From Brachypterus glaber (Eukaryota > Arthropoda > Insecta > Coleoptera > Kateretidae): a DNA stretch of 64,000 nt. The notes under the pieces are model-generated. The model saw only the letters and a list, made by a program, of their open reading frames with translations, ran no database searches and was not told where the DNA came from. The stretch covers positions 37,847,026-37,911,025 of the forward strand of contig OY294048.1 of the NCBI GenBank assembly GCA_958510825.1, given 5' to 3'. A program made the position numbers and the translations under genes. Positions 23,705 through 36,181 of the stretch are shown piece after piece (position 1 is the stretch's first letter; the number at the start of each line of letters is the position of its first letter).

Positions 23705-24060
23705 AGGGTTATTCAGAAATAGGGTCATTCATTTTAAGAGGTGATTCTACATAGGAAAATATGAAAAAAGTTCCTTTAAACTTTTTGTCTAAAAATGCGT
23801 CGTAAGGGAGCTAAGCCCATTTGAAAGTGGCTAAACAACTCGGTTTTTATTTAATAACTCATGAACCCTTTACGATATAGCAACGAGGTTTTGCACGTGA
23901 ACTAATCTTAATAAGGTCCATCTTCGTATGTTATGTTCATGTACTTATTTTAACCAAGGTTGTGTAAAACGGTGAGACCTTATCAGTTTTTTGCTATTTA
24001 ATTGCAAATTTAAAATCGATAGCATATGTCATTTAAAAGTTATCTAAAAGAATAATCATG
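23705..24060. repeat. Dispersed repeat family 2 copy
   Basis: It shares 'ggtgattctacataggaaaa', 'aaaatgcgtcgtaagggagc', 'tttgaaagtggctaaa' and 'gtgaactaatcttaataagg' with 8850-9060. It is preceded by acagggttattcagaaatag, a frequent kind of insect repeat terminus. Confidence 0.65.
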
Positions 24061-24424
24061 TAGGGGTATAAAAACAATATGACATTCAATACTTATTGTT
24101 ATAACAGCTGTATACTGTTTCTCTTTTGTAATAAATTGAAAAAAAATTTAAAAACATGTCTCATAAGTAAAATCAATACGCATCAAACTGTATATCATCG
24201 GTGATACTGCAAGTTTTATTAAAAATACTAAAACTATATTTAAATTACCACATAAGCAAATAAGTAATAAGTAACTACCGTCATAGATTTTGTGTTATGT
24301 ATTTTTTTTTAATTATTAAATTATTATTGATAGGTGGTATATCATACGTAGAAGGGTCTCACACCTCTTTCTATTGAAAATTTCAAAATTTTAAAAAATG
24401 TTACATTACACCTTCATCGAGACC

Positions 24425-24915
24425 TTCATCCACTTGCCGCTTTAATTACACTAGGCAACACGGTTTCTTGCCCTGATTGGAGTCATATACATATTTTTTA
24501 ACTAATTTTGGGTCGCTGAAATCAAATCTGGCCTCAGAATATTTCTATTACCTAAGGTTATTGAGAAAAATGAGATAAAAGTGGTAAAAAAAATCATTAT
24601 TTTGTTCTAAAATCATGGGAGCAATTATGAAAACTCTACACTTTTATTTTAAGCTTATTATTTTTTTCGCGTATTTACTGTGACATTAGGTCCTTGGCAT
24701 ATAGATTTTTGAATTTCTCGTATTTGTTTTTAATCGACCCTAAAACTTTCAAAATCCTACTCTTTTTTTTAAGATTTTGACAAAAAACGTCATAATTTCC
24801 TGGACTTATATCTCAAAAATTTTAGGTGCTGGAATTTTTCTAAGTCAGATTCGGATTCTACGTCCTCAAATTAGTAAGAAAAATTTACATTCCGATCGGG
24901 GCAAAAAAAAGATTC
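24425..24915. repeat. Dispersed repeat family 5, compact copy
   Basis: It shares 'actaggcaacacggtttctt', 'ttgggtcgctgaaa', 'gataaaagtggtaaaaaa', 'gaatttctcgtat' and 'ttccgatcggggcaaaaaa' with 28740-29840. Here the two halves are contiguous; in the other copy about 600 bp separate them. It is non-coding. Confidence 0.7.
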
Positions 24916-25299
24916 CCTATTGTTATGTTATGTTATGTTATGACTGAATTTCAATAATTTATTATCCATGGCTAGTAATAAAGTGTTATTACTAATAATC
25001 AGCAATGAGTAATTAATTATAATGGCTAATAATTTTGCAGTATCTAATATTGTTACTTACTTAAAATTATTAGGTACACTAATAATCAGTCATCGGCGAA
25101 TTTGCAGTGCTCGCATAGGCGCCGCGTCGAATCTAGCGTTGACGCGAGGTTTCAAATATTTACATTTTTATTTCTTTTTATCTTGATTTTTTTTAATGAT
25201 TCCATTTAAACGAGTTAGGTGGAAAAAAAGTTATCGATAAACAAAAATTAAAAACTTTCGTATTCTTAAAAGATAAAAATCGAATATTGGTTTTTTCTT

Positions 25300-25325
25300 C
25301 GAAATATATATATATATATATTTAT
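25300..25325. repeat. Short (TA)n microsatellite
   Basis: About ten dinucleotide repeats. From 24916 to 26750 the remaining sequence is AT-rich with A-tracts and no supportable gene; a gacggacgg run sits at 26420-26456. Confidence 0.7.
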
Positions 25326-26754
25326 AGTTAATATGTATAGTCAATATTGTTGTGTGTAACAAATTAGTCGTCAAATGTTTCGATTTAGTGACGTTTATAA
25401 AAATTTCCCTCATAATTCGGCAAAATTATTCCGTAAGCCTATGTTTCTGTGTTTATTTTCAACGTTGATGAGTCATAACTGAGTGTATGCCGATTACTGC
25501 TAATAACACAGTGACACGAGAAAAAAGGTCTGATTCCCCAGACGAGACAAACATTTCTATACGTTTTTGAGGTCGCTGAATCCGAATCTGGAGTTGGTTT
25601 GACTCGGTCAGGTCGCATTTCGTTGCTAACTTCAAAATGTGATGAAAAGTTTCAACTATTAAATATATTTTTAAATTGCTAGTCTATAAAATTACAGCGA
25701 AGTTTCTGTATATTTTATTACTGCAGAATTAATAGCCATAAGTAATAATTTACTCTAAAATTACTTAAATTCTATGATAGTTACTAAAAAATTTGTTTGA
25801 GGACAGGAACTTTGAATTCTATGATAAAGCATAAATTAAATTTCTTCGTTGATGGATAAAAGTTAATGACCAAACAAATTAAAATTCTTTATTAAATACT
25901 GAGGTCTTATTTTAAATTCAAATTTAATACAAGTTTTTAGCCGAGTTGTTCCTGACTTAATTATATCCGACTATAAATATTGATTCAGTAACAATTTGCA
26001 TAAACCTTAGAATTCTGCTAAAAGACTAAAACGACCCTAAAATCCAAATATAATATGTAGGTGCACGGAAACTGAAATATCTTTGTACCCTTTTAATTTT
26101 ACTTGAGTCTTATAAAACATTTTTTCTACAACGTCCTATTTCGTCAGAAAATGTTAAGTATTAATTACTGGTCGCTTAGGGATCAAAAATAAATAAAAAA
26201 AAATGTATTTTTTTTTTAATTTAATATTTTTTAGAAAAAAAAACTTTTTCTGAAAAACAAAACAAACATTCAAAAACAATTTTCTTAAAGAAAAAAAAAA
26301 TAAAAAAATATTTTTTTTCGAAAAACAAAAACAAAATTGGAAAAGATAGTTTTTTTAATAAAAAAAAATCGATCGATCGGATTATTTGTTCTCGAGTTAT
26401 CGGGCCCACAAAAAATGTAACAGACGGACGGGCAGACGGACGGACGGACAGATGGACATTTTCAAAGTTTAATGAATCACATTTGTATCCAAGAATTTTT
26501 TGTCTAGGCCTTTTTTTGGCGATTTTGGGAAATTCGAAACTATGCTCTGTTTTTTCAACCGCAGGATTGAATTCACAATCTCCGCATGCGACAGAAAAAC
26601 ATTATTTCTCGTCCTTGGATCATAATATACTATTAATAGTTGACTACCACATATAATTTGTGAGTAAAAAATACATATTAGTATTAGTTTTTTTATTCGT
26701 TTTTGTTCTTTGTTTCCGGATGGGTTTGAAAAAGTTTATGAAATAAAATAATTT

Positions 26755-27775
26755 TTGTTTGTAAAGGAGATGATTCTACAACATAAAATATGAAAAACCA
26801 ACACAAGAACATACGTCCGAAAATAAGCCCTAAGGAAGCTATGGACCTTCGAAGATGGACATGTTGAATGGAAAAAAGCACCAATAAAATTTTAATGCTG
26901 CAGGGCGATTCTTTATTTAAAACTAATCAAAACATTATTCTTAACCGAAACACCTAAATTTAATATTAAAGGAGTAATAGCCGAGCTAATAACCTTTTAA
27001 AAAGTAAAATTTTTGGTGGCACAAAATGTTGCATCCTCTTAATTGATTTTTTTTGTTTGAAAGCGGTTGCTTCTACAGTTTTACACTTTATGATATTTTT
27101 ATATATGTAATTTTACTCAAGGAATCTATATTTTTACAAAAAAATCCAAAAAAAATGCACATAAAAAAGTTTGGGGCAAAACTATGTTAAGCCTCACATG
27201 TTTGGTCGTCTAGGCATGCCTCTGGATAAATTCAAAAAAATAAGTTAACATAAACTAATTGCCCTTATTAATACTAGTATATATGAGAAACTTTGTCGCT
27301 CTAGCTCAAAGGATACCAGAGTTATTAATTAAAAACCTTATTCTTAGTACAATTTTAACTTTATAAAGTTAAAATTGTATACATATGCTAGTTTTTCATG
27401 TTTTGTGATGTAGGAACATCGTTTTATTTTATGTCAAAAGACTACAAACACCGTGTATGCATCTAATATGATGTCATGGTAAACTTGATGCTGCTTAGCG
27501 AACGGTGGTTAATTCCAATTTCTAGTTTAGTATATCAAAGCAGACTAGATTAGCTAAAATCATGACCTGAAACTTTAGAAATGTTTAGAGCCATGTCTCT
27601 TGTAACAATGTTGCAATTGTTAGGTAGGTATGTCAGCGAAACTGTAAACTTTTTACACAATTTATCCACACTTTGATACACACGGAAAAAGAAATACTTG
27701 AAGTTTTAGATCTTATTACTATTATCTCTTATTACTGAAAATGCCTATATACAGGGATTAAACTAAGACCTACCG
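26755..27775. other. AT-rich DNA with a family-2 repeat remnant, no gene
   Basis: A short family-2 fragment (gattctacaacataaaatat, agccctaaggaagctatgg) occupies 26765-26850. A complementary pair, ttaactttataaagttaa, sits at about 27354-27372. The short frames have no recognisable features. Confidence 0.45.
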
Positions 27776-27784
27776 ACCATTGAG

Positions 27785-28020
27785 GGGGCGGCGGTGGCTC
27801 AGTCGTGGACACCTCTATCTAGTAATCGAGAAGCCGGGGTTCAATCCTCGGATGTGGAACAACTTTTTCACAGAAATAAAATACCGTCGTTTCCCCACCA
27901 CGTTGGCTTGTGCTGCCGAAGATCTAAGCACACAGTACAAGAAAGGGTTTGCACTGGATAATGCCGTACTAGCACTCGGACCTGTGATACTACCCGGGGG
28001 CACCTAAAGGGAGCAGCAAG
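27785..28020 (+). mobile_element. tRNA-derived SINE
   Basis: It starts with gcggtggctcagtcgtgg, a good RNA polymerase III A box (tggctcagtcg), and has ggttcaatcc (27839-27848), a B box, at the usual distance. The head can be read as tRNA-like, followed by a GC-richer body unrelated to tRNA. The frames crossing it on both strands are artefacts. Confidence 0.75.
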
Positions 28021-28039
28021 GTGGCTGTCAGGTCTGTTG

Positions 28040-28235
28040 GCCGAGCTCACTTTAGGGACTTTCAAGCAACCAGCAAGCGTAAATGATCCTTAAGTAGTTT
28101 GGCGCCGGTCCAAGTGCACTGGCAGCCAATAAACTTTAGGGTAACCAGGATCTGTACTAAGGCTGCAAGTAAAAATGATCATTAAGTAGTTTGGAGCCGG
28201 TCCAAGTGTACTGGCAGCCAATAAACTTTAGGGTC
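28040..28235. repeat. Two direct repeats of about 75-100 bp in the SINE tail region
   Basis: The blocks 'aaatgatccttaagtagttt', 'ccggtccaagtgcactggca' and 'gccaataaactttagggt' occur twice with few changes (about 28079-28141 and 28159-28233). They are probably part of the same retroelement body. Confidence 0.7.
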
Positions 28236-28239
28236 AAAG

Positions 28240-28328
28240 CTAGGGACACTAGATCTAGGTCTTAAGTTAGCAAGGCGACAGACTGTCTGTCGCCTTGCTA
28301 ACTTAAGACCTAGATCTAGTGTCCCTAG
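28240..28328. mobile_element. 89-bp perfect hairpin MITE with short target duplication
   Basis: It consists of 44-bp arms with a single central base. The left arm begins ctagggacactagatctagg and the right arm is its exact complement. The word tcaaag flanks it on both sides (28234-28239 and 28329-28334). It lies inside the SINE-derived region and is younger than it. Confidence 0.85.
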
Positions 28329-28739
28329 TCAAAGCCGCTCACTTAGCCAAAAAAACCGACAAAACGAGGTTCGTATTCCTCGCTAAACTGTAGGTCCCGG
28401 GGTACAACAACAAAAATCCTCGTTAGAGTAGAAAAACTAGTAACACAGGGGTAGGCAAAAAGGACCAATATGGTCTAGTTGCCAGGCTTGACCTCCCCAC
28501 TATTACTACTACTCCTACTACCGACCATTGAGTTACAAGTTATTGTTCCTGTATTTATTTACAATTATACTGTAGCCTGAGCACCAATAAGCCTAAGCTT
28601 GTGCCGGATTTCTTCATTAATTTTGAAAGCAAACCAAAAATTCAGAACTCTCTTTACTAGTTTTATTATTTTCCATATTATTTTTACAATTACAATTTGA
28701 TTATTTCATTATCTCTTATATCAACGTAGAATGCAGACT

Positions 28740-29845
28740 CTGATTACACTAGGCAACACGGTTTCTTGCCCTGATTGTAGTCATATGTTTTTAATTTTGG
28801 GTCGCTGAAACCGAATTGGCATTATAATGTTTCTACTGGCTCAGGGATACTGAGAAAAATAAGACAAAAGTGGTAAAAAAATTATTTTAGCTGATTATAG
28901 CCCTCTTTTGTTCTAAAATCATGGAAGATAAAAATATGCAAATTTGGATTGGGCGACTTAGTTAAAAAATACCTAACTTAGAATATGGAAACTTTAAATT
29001 TATAGATAGAATAAGTTGGGATACTAGGGGAAAAAATATTTTAAAAGGTACATGAGAGGGGTACATAAGGGGACAAGCTTAGTGCCACGTACTCATGCTA
29101 AAAACCGCAGAAAAATCATGACTAGGGGGTCAAAAATAAACTAAAAATAAGTTACGTAATACGCTCCTTAAGTAATTAAGTGATATTTTTATAACGTAAA
29201 GCTATTAAAAAAAAAAAACGAAAAAAAAATAAGCAATATTGTTTTTTATAAATTATTTTTAAATTGGCATAATTGACTGAACTAAAATTTAAAAAATAAG
29301 AGGTCCTTGATTTTTAGAAGGTCAAATTCGGATTCTGCGCTTTTAAATTAATAAGAAAAATATATTTTTTTCGCTCGGGAAAAAAGTTTACGCTATGTGC
29401 TTTAATTTTAATGCTTTTTCATTTATTTACTTTTTACGAACAAATTAAGCAAATTAAGAAAATATTTTTTATATTTTTGTGGAGAATTTTATTATCTATA
29501 AAAAGCGCTATAAAATTTTTATACACATTTGATAGTTTTGTTACAAATGAGCAATTAAGTAAACTCTGCACTTTCATTTTAAGCTTTTTATTTTTTTTCG
29601 CATTTTTAGTGTGATAGTAGGTCCTTATCATATGGATTTTTGAATTCCTCGTATTTTTTATTATACCATAACATTTTCAAACTTCTGCTCTTTTTTTAAG
29701 ATTTTGAAAAAGAAAGTCATTATCCTGGACTTATCTCAAAAATATGAGATGTTGGAATTTTTCTTAGGTTAGATTCGGATTCTACGCCCTCGAATTAGTA
29801 AGAAAAATTTACTTTCCGATCGGGGCAAAAAAAGTTAGGATTAAT
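28740..29845. repeat. Dispersed repeat family 5, copy with internal insertion
   Basis: The left half (to about 28925) and right half (from about 29545) match 24425-24915. The extra AT-rich segment between has no gene. Small frames near 29411-29631 are shadows on opposite strands. Confidence 0.65.
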
Positions 29846-29849
29846 TAAA

Positions 29850-31135
29850 TTATTTGTTGCCTAGTATTATTAATTTTGATATTGTTAAATAATTTTAACT
29901 CTAACAAAAAAAAACAAATTGACATGACATGACTAAGTTTTAACTTTTGAACTGCTTGAGATATAGACCTGAATTTGGGAACACGTATGTTTTTTGTACA
30001 TATTTGATGTTTTTAAGGGTGGGGCAGGGTGAAGGTAAACATTTTTTTTTAATGAAAATGAAGTCATTTGGTAGATAAATTAAAAGGTTATTAAATTCTT
30101 GACCATATAATATCTAGATTTTGTTAAAAAATGAGATTTTCTTCGATTTTTTTTTGTATTTTCATTTGTATCATTTGTATCAAATTAGTATAAAGTAAAA
30201 AGTATAATTTAAGTTTTTTATTATTTAACAAGTTATATTTTTTAAGAAATTTTGACCAAAATTTCCATTTTTAATACCTACTCTCAAAAAAAATATTTAA
30301 AAAATATTGGCCAAAATTTGTTTTCGATATTTGTGTCGATATTTTTATTTGTAAAAAATATTTTTAGTCGAGTTAGTTAATTTTTTTTCTTGCTCAAAAT
30401 ATTTTTTGCTATTTTTTTTAATCACAATCCAATTTTCTGCAAGATTTTTTTATATATTTTTTATAACCAAACAATTAAAAATATATTTCCATATTTAAAT
30501 AAAATTATATTTAGTTTAAATTTTTTATTATTATTTTATTTGCTTCCCCAAATTTTTGAAAATTTTTAAAATGGGAAATCAAAATAAACAAGCCGTGAAG
30601 ATATGTAATGCTACGCATTCCATTAATGCATTATACTTATATTTGTATTGTATTTACCTAATACATAAAAATATTTTTTGCACGACCAAGACTAAAACCT
30701 AATTTTACGCTTTCATTTTCGGGACTAAACTTGCCGTTTTTCTCCCTAGGGAATAAAAATCACGGCAACCTTGATAATATTAAAATATTATACTTACTAT
30801 GTGCTTTGCTGGTTCAAAAATTAGGTTTGGTGGTGTTTTGTAATAAATTAGCGATTCAAACCAATTTATTTGATTTTAACAAAGAAAACCTTTAAAAATA
30901 ACATTGTTATAACAATTTATACATAACTTAAAATTTAACATCTTCGTCCATTTTTTTGACGTTTGTGTCAACCATATTAAAAAACAATTGAAATCGCGAT
31001 AGCCATGAAACTGACTTTTCGCAATTTACAGGCATCTTGATTAAATTACGAACATAAAACAACCGATTTTAGACGCGTGGTTTTTAATTTTAATTTTACC
31101 TACCTACCTAAATTATGTTTGGTCCTGTAAAAAAT
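29850..31135. other. AT-rich DNA with a repeat terminus at 30590-30640
   Basis: The stretch gaaaatttttaaaatgggaa followed by aagccgtgaagatatgtaat gctacgcattcc is the inverted counterpart of the end at 7190-7590, and a similar terminus is at 19645-19685. No gene is supportable. Confidence 0.45.
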
Positions 31136-31137
31136 AG

Positions 31138-31247
31138 TGTATATACCTCAGGACTAAACATGGCTGTTTTAGTCCCTTGCATTTCTGTTTCCCTCGCTCG
31201 CTACGCAGCGGGACTAAAACAGCCAGTTTAGTCCCTTGGTATATAAA
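31138..31247. mobile_element. Foldback repeat with ggactaaa/tttagtcc arms
   Basis: The left arm has tatacctcaggactaaaca and gctgttttagtccctt; the right arm has gggactaaaacagcc and tttagtcccttggtatata. The loop is gctcgctacgcagc, itself self-complementary. Non-coding. Confidence 0.65.
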
Positions 31248-31384
31248 TAACTATTTTTTTCAAATTTTTTTGTCTAGGACGATTTTTAAAATATTTTGAA
31301 AATTCGAAACTACCGTATAATATTATTCTAGCGCATGCGCTGTGAATAATATAATAATAAAAATTTGACTTACCCTGCCCGTTG

Positions 31385-31580
31385 TTATTATTAAGCGTGT
31401 TTAAGATCGCGTTCGAGAGGCGAGACCGCCGCCAAAACCACAACATACCTGCAGGAATAAGCGTCAAGCACTGTCAAACGCGCTTCGGCGTTCCTTCAGG
31501 ATCCTCTGTTACCATCAAGTCCAGCGCGCCTAAAGCTCATGGCTGGCCGGCACCCGCTCACCTTTCACACCGATTGTAAT
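31385..31580. other. GC-rich island of about 190 bp, unassigned
   Basis: This is a sharp GC-rich patch (gcgagaccgccgccaaaacc, ggctggccggcacccgctc) in AT-rich DNA, with a 65-codon plus-strand frame of unknown nature. It ends in attagttattaataaat repeats that look like a retroelement tail. It may be a SINE or a LINE 3' end from another family. Confidence 0.3.
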
Positions 31581-32373
31581 TAGTTATTAATAAATATTAG
31601 TAATTGATTAAGTGATTGATAATTACAATTAATAATAGGTTAGGATCACCGGTTTTAGCCACTGTACCGTTTTTTTGGGACTAGCTAAGTACTTGAGAAT
31701 TTAGCTTAAAATCATGATTTAAATCCGATGCTAATAAGAAAAATTAGGGAAAAAAAGATGTTAATTGGGTTTTAATTGTAGAACAACGAATACTGTATTA
31801 AAAAATGTGATTTTAAAAAAGAATATATTTCTCATTACTTTTTTTTTAATCGGTCACAATAATAATTTTAAATCTCGTTTAAATTCAGGTCAAATTCGTA
31901 AAACATTTATACCAATTTAAAGTCATTAAACAGTTACTTTATTAATATTTTAATACATTTATTTTAGAATTTATTCTTCAATTTAAAAAGTCCAAATGGC
32001 TATAACGTTATAACTGGGACACCAATATGCTTTTCTTCCTAGCTAAAGCCACACAAATAGCTAAAACTGGAACCTAAGTTGTTGTAAATGATGTTTTATT
32101 AATTTGTTCTTAGTCATCGTGGTTAAAAAAGTGTGGTACGGACGGACGGACATTTTGAAAGTTAATTATCCTTTTAAGGAAACGAATTAGTATCCAAGAA
32201 TTTTTATCTAGGACCGAGTCTAGGACGTTTTTCGGCGGTTATAAAGAACTCGAAACTACCGTTTTAAACTGTTCTAAAACTTGAGCGATGTAAAGCGTAT
32301 AATAAAAAAAAAAGAATTAGAGGTGTTGTTTTATTTAAAAAAAGTTTCTTGTAAACACTAACCTGGTTTTGTA

Positions 32374-33696
32374 CAGTGCGGTCCAAAAGTCACCCAGCCC
32401 CGCTAAAAAGAGAATTCATGAGCTTTAAAATGATGTATCGTAAGACATCCTTTTCCACTTTCCACTCCACGCGTGGCCAGGCCTTCCTGCCCACATATAA
32501 AGCTAAACATATCAAATGTGTATCCTCCCCTCCCTCCCAATCATCCTCCTCCCCTAACCTCCCCTATCCATGACAGATACAACACCAGCATCAGTGAGCT
32601 GAGACTCACTTCCCCATCACCATTCAAACTAATTAATATTAAGACAAATGATCCATAGGCACTAAGCCTGCCTCTTAAATATACCAAACAAACTACAAAC
32701 TGGCTGATAAAGTTTTAAGTTGTCTTGTTCACGTGTTTCGAATTTAAACCCTGGTAGAAAAGTACATGAATCTACCTTAACATAACATTAGATTAGTGAC
32801 ATTTTTATGTTTAGTCTCAAAGGTTATACAAAAACGTTATAAAATATATAAATCTAACCTTAAAAACTAACGTTTGACAAAAACGTTATAAAATGTATAA
32901 ACCTAACCTTAAAAACTAACGTTTGACAAAAACGTTATAAAATACATAAATCTAACGTTAGTTTCCCAACTAAATTCTAACCTTTTTCTAACCTTATTCT
33001 AACTTTAAATATTTTTTTAATTTTCATTATTAATACGTAAGCTATAGTAGAAAATACTCATTTCAGACAGCTATGTGCCTAGGTTTGATAATTATCTATA
33101 ATAAGTTTAAAAAAATATCCCCCAAAAGTCAAAATTATAGTAAGTCTGGCAACGCTGTACTAGAATTGAAAAAATATTGTAAGATTGTGAATGTATAAAT
33201 AAATACTAACTAACTAAATATGAAGTTTTTCTGATAGTAAACGTATTTATTGAAGTATAACAGCATATTACACGAAAAATATTTAGGGCCGCCTAAAACG
33301 ATGGCTATTTTATAAATAAATGTAACGAAATTATGTTTAAAAATATTATAATTGCTAAAATACATTAAGATTTATTTATATGAATAAATTTGTCTCCAGC
33401 TGTCATTTTATGATGCAGGTAGAAATTTCCTAGTTGGCCACGACCCCTCCGAAAGCTAGAAATTAAACGTACTTATAACGTATTTCTAACTTAAAAATCT
33501 AACGTTAGATTAACGTTTGTAGCTAACGTTTGATTCTAACGTTAAAAAGCGGGACATTTGCACATATTTTATAACGTACTTTTATACAGTTTTCTAACAT
33601 TAGAAAAACGTTATTCTAACGTTAAATTCCTACTAGGGAAGTTTAGATATCAGCTTGTTCAAAAGTTAAGAGGGGGGTGTCTTTTGGACCGCACTG
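32374..33696. mobile_element. Tc1/mariner-type TIR element, 1.3 kb, non-autonomous
   Basis: The termini cagtgcggtccaaaag and cttttggaccgcactg are exact complements flanked by TA (32372-32373, 33697-33698), the signature target of the Tc1/mariner superfamily. The interior has no transposase frame, only aacgtta-rich repeats near both ends (32829-32960 and 33480-33625) and a short pyrimidine-rich patch (32520-32570). Confidence 0.8.
32829..32957. repeat. Tandem 49-bp repeat, about 2.6 units
   Basis: The unit contains aaaaacgttataaaat, ataaatctaacctt and aaaaactaacgtttgac; starts are near 32831, 32880 and 32929. It lies in the left subterminal region of the mariner-type element. Related aacgtt words recur inverted in its right part. 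Confidence 0.75.
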
Positions 33697-33699
33697 TAT

Positions 33700-34720
33700 A
33701 ATAATAAAGAATTTGAACATTTCATTTCACTTTTACCTTTTATTTTTATCGTTTACAAAAAAGTTATCTATTTTTTATATTTATGTTAGACTGCCTTAAT
33801 ATGATGTTTTCTCAAGAAAAAGAGTGGCGACAAAAAAAATCTAAGAAAATGGGTTTTAAATGTTGTGTTTTAACTGGCAATAACTCGAATGGAGGCAGAA
33901 GATACTTATTTAATCCCATGTGGAGAATGGGAAAAAAATAAAAAAATATGCGAAGTATAACAAACAAATTTGTTTTTGCATTACAACACTGTACAAATAC
34001 GTCATGAGCTATGACCAATAACCTTAAAAATATATTTTTCTACGACTGCTTTAGAATGTAAGCAAATACACACACTTTTCAAACACAGAATGAATCCATT
34101 CTACCTCTAGATACGGTATGAATATTCCGTATCAAGTGTTAGAATGAGCATATGTCGTGCCATCTCTTGTTTATAAAAGTAAAGAAAACTGTAGCAAAAT
34201 TAGCAAAAATATGGATTTTTTACCATGAAACATTGAATAATTTAATGCAATTTAACATTTTGCGTTAATGTTACATAAAGTTTATTAGATTTTCCTAATA
34301 TTTGACCAGTTTTTTATCAATTTAGTTCAAAAAATTAAAACTGCCCCATCTATTGTTAAATATTGAAAACAGATATATGTCATAACAATCTGACATAACC
34401 TTCAATTTTTGCATTATAATTTGTAAATATGTGCTAAAATTAAATAAAAATCTTTTTTAAGTACTGATTTGATAAAATTATTAAATAACATTAATTGCTT
34501 TATTTAAAAATATGTGTGTGTGACACAAAAAACATTGTTTTTAACCTTGTCCGCAGTTTAAAGCCATACAGTGTTTCATATTTGCAGTCGAAGAAAAAGT
34601 ATAGTCTACAACACGAATGGAACAGTCATTCCGCGCTCAAGGGACCGTCATACCCGCTCGCGCGGTATATTGTCTATTCCATACTAGTTATAGAATATAC
34701 TATTTGACACATTTAGAAAT
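33700..34720. other. Intergenic DNA between the mariner-type element and the 3' end of the minus-strand gene
   Basis: It has AT-rich sequence with a small palindrome (gatacggtatgaatattccgtatc, 34111-34134 region) and a short GC-richer patch near 34620-34665. No gene is supportable. Confidence 0.45.
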
Positions 34721-34726
34721 AAAAAC

Positions 34727-34732
34727 TTTATT
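34727..34732 (-). terminator. Poly(A) signal AATAAA of the M13-like gene
   Basis: On the minus strand AATAAA is followed by a T-rich stretch (gtttttatttc). It lies about 145 bp beyond the stop codon of the last exon, a normal 3' UTR length for an insect gene. It supports the view that the reading frame really ends here. Confidence 0.55.
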
Positions 34733-34875
34733 CGAAAAAGGTTAAAACGCCTTTGCTGGTTTTCTGTTACCCTCGAATGTCCACTCTTTTACATACAGAA
34801 AACGTCACATTTTAATGCCTTAAAAGGCCATCGTACTTATGTCAAATAGATATAATCAAAAATAAGCATCAGAAT

Positions 34876-35200
34876 TTATGAAAAGCATCCAGTATATAAT
34901 TCAAATAGCAATATATCTTCATCTTTAACTAAATCTAATTTAAACAGTTGGAACATTCTTTCGTAATAATCTTTTAACAATGATAATAAATTATCTTTAA
35001 AGTCATTTTCTAATTTGGGTTCTAATTTTCTGTTCTTCATAAATTTAAAAAAATAATTTGTTCCATTTTCCTTGCAGTTATTTAATTCATTAAAAATATA
35101 ATAAGTAATTTCTGGCATTAGTTTTTTCGCTAAATCCATACAGTCCAAACCAAAATATAGGTTTATAAAAGTTGCTAATTCTAAATATTTTTGTATATAC
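34876..35200 (-). CDS. M13-like gene, last exon
   Basis: The acceptor is ttttttag before G-TAT-ATA-CAA at 35200; it restores the frame left by the previous exon (AA + G = Lys). A nearer AG at 35180 would break the frame. The exon encodes KYIQKYLELATFINLYFG, LDCMDLAKKLMPEIT, YYIFNEL, and ends LFELYTGCFS then TAA. The stretch C-x(8)-MPEITYYIFNEL resembles the M13 block around 'C...N.....AVG.LYV', which in neprilysin precedes the catalytic half. The catalytic half with HExxH and ExxA/GD is absent because the frame stops. No donor splice site precedes the stop. Confidence 0.65.
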
Positions 35201-35261
35201 CTAAAAAATATTTTATGTTAATATAAGTTATAATTTATATTAGTAATAAGGTTATTGGCAT

Positions 35262-36180
35262 TTAGTAAGTAAGTAAGTAATTTATTTGTAGAAAAATACA
35301 ATAGAAAAGTACATTTATAAATAGCATTATTTTGGAACACGCTAAGCATCGCTTGTGTTGTGTTCCAATGTTTTAAATAATATATTATAACAAAATATGT
35401 TTAAGATTTTTTTTATAATTATAATATAAAATTTTTTTAATATATACTTATTTTTTTTTATAATTTGTTGAATTATTAGTATAATTTTTTCTAGTGTTAT
35501 TAAAATTAGTGTAACAGTATTTAGTGAAGAACATGAATGAAATAAAATAATTTTTAAGGATAAAATTTCTTTGTTAGTTATTAGTAATAAAATTATGAAT
35601 GCTTTTTTTAAATATATGGTTTTTGTTAAGAGGTAAATTACGTAAGTTAGCAGGTAGAATATTATAAAACTTAGGTCCAAGAAAATTTAAAAATCTTTGG
35701 GAAATGGATTTATTTATTTTTTGGGTTGCAAGGTTATTATTCTGATTTGCTCTGGTATTGTAATCGTGCGAAATTAATTCAAAATTTTCTTTTTCTGTAT
35801 GAACAAAAATAACGACTGCTTTTGCATACAAAAGGCGAATGTTTAGTAACTGAGTTTCATCGTACAGTTTTTCAGTAGGGTATCTTTTAATTTTCCTATA
35901 TGCAATTTTTAATATGTAATTTTGAGTTATTTGTAATAAATTTAGGGCATTATCATATAATCCCCACCAGACAATAATGCCGTACTGCAATATAGACTCG
36001 ACCAAGGCTTTGTACATCATTTTTAAAACCCCAAAGTTTAAGTAGTTTCTAAAGGAGATGATTCTGCAGCCTATATGCAACCTTGTAATTTCGTCAATAT
36101 ATATTAAAAATAAAATTGGACCAAGCACTGTTCCCTGGGGTACTCCAGTTTCAATAAACATAATATTTGAGATAACCCTG
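35262..36180 (-). pseudogene. LINE fragment with in-frame deletion of the catalytic segment, TTAC tail
   Basis: It reads GVPQGTVLGPILFLIYIDEI, then jumps from CRIISF to LNFGVLKMMYKALVESILQY, skipping the region that normally holds YADD and the LGV motif, yet staying open. The C-terminal part (LLQITQNYILKIAYRK, HDYNTRANQNN, LGPKFYNILPANLR) is typical of LINE ORF2. The tail is a short agtaagtaagtaag run (35264-35280). It sits in the intron between the last two exons of the M13-like gene. Confidence 0.8.
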
Positions 36181-36181
36181 C

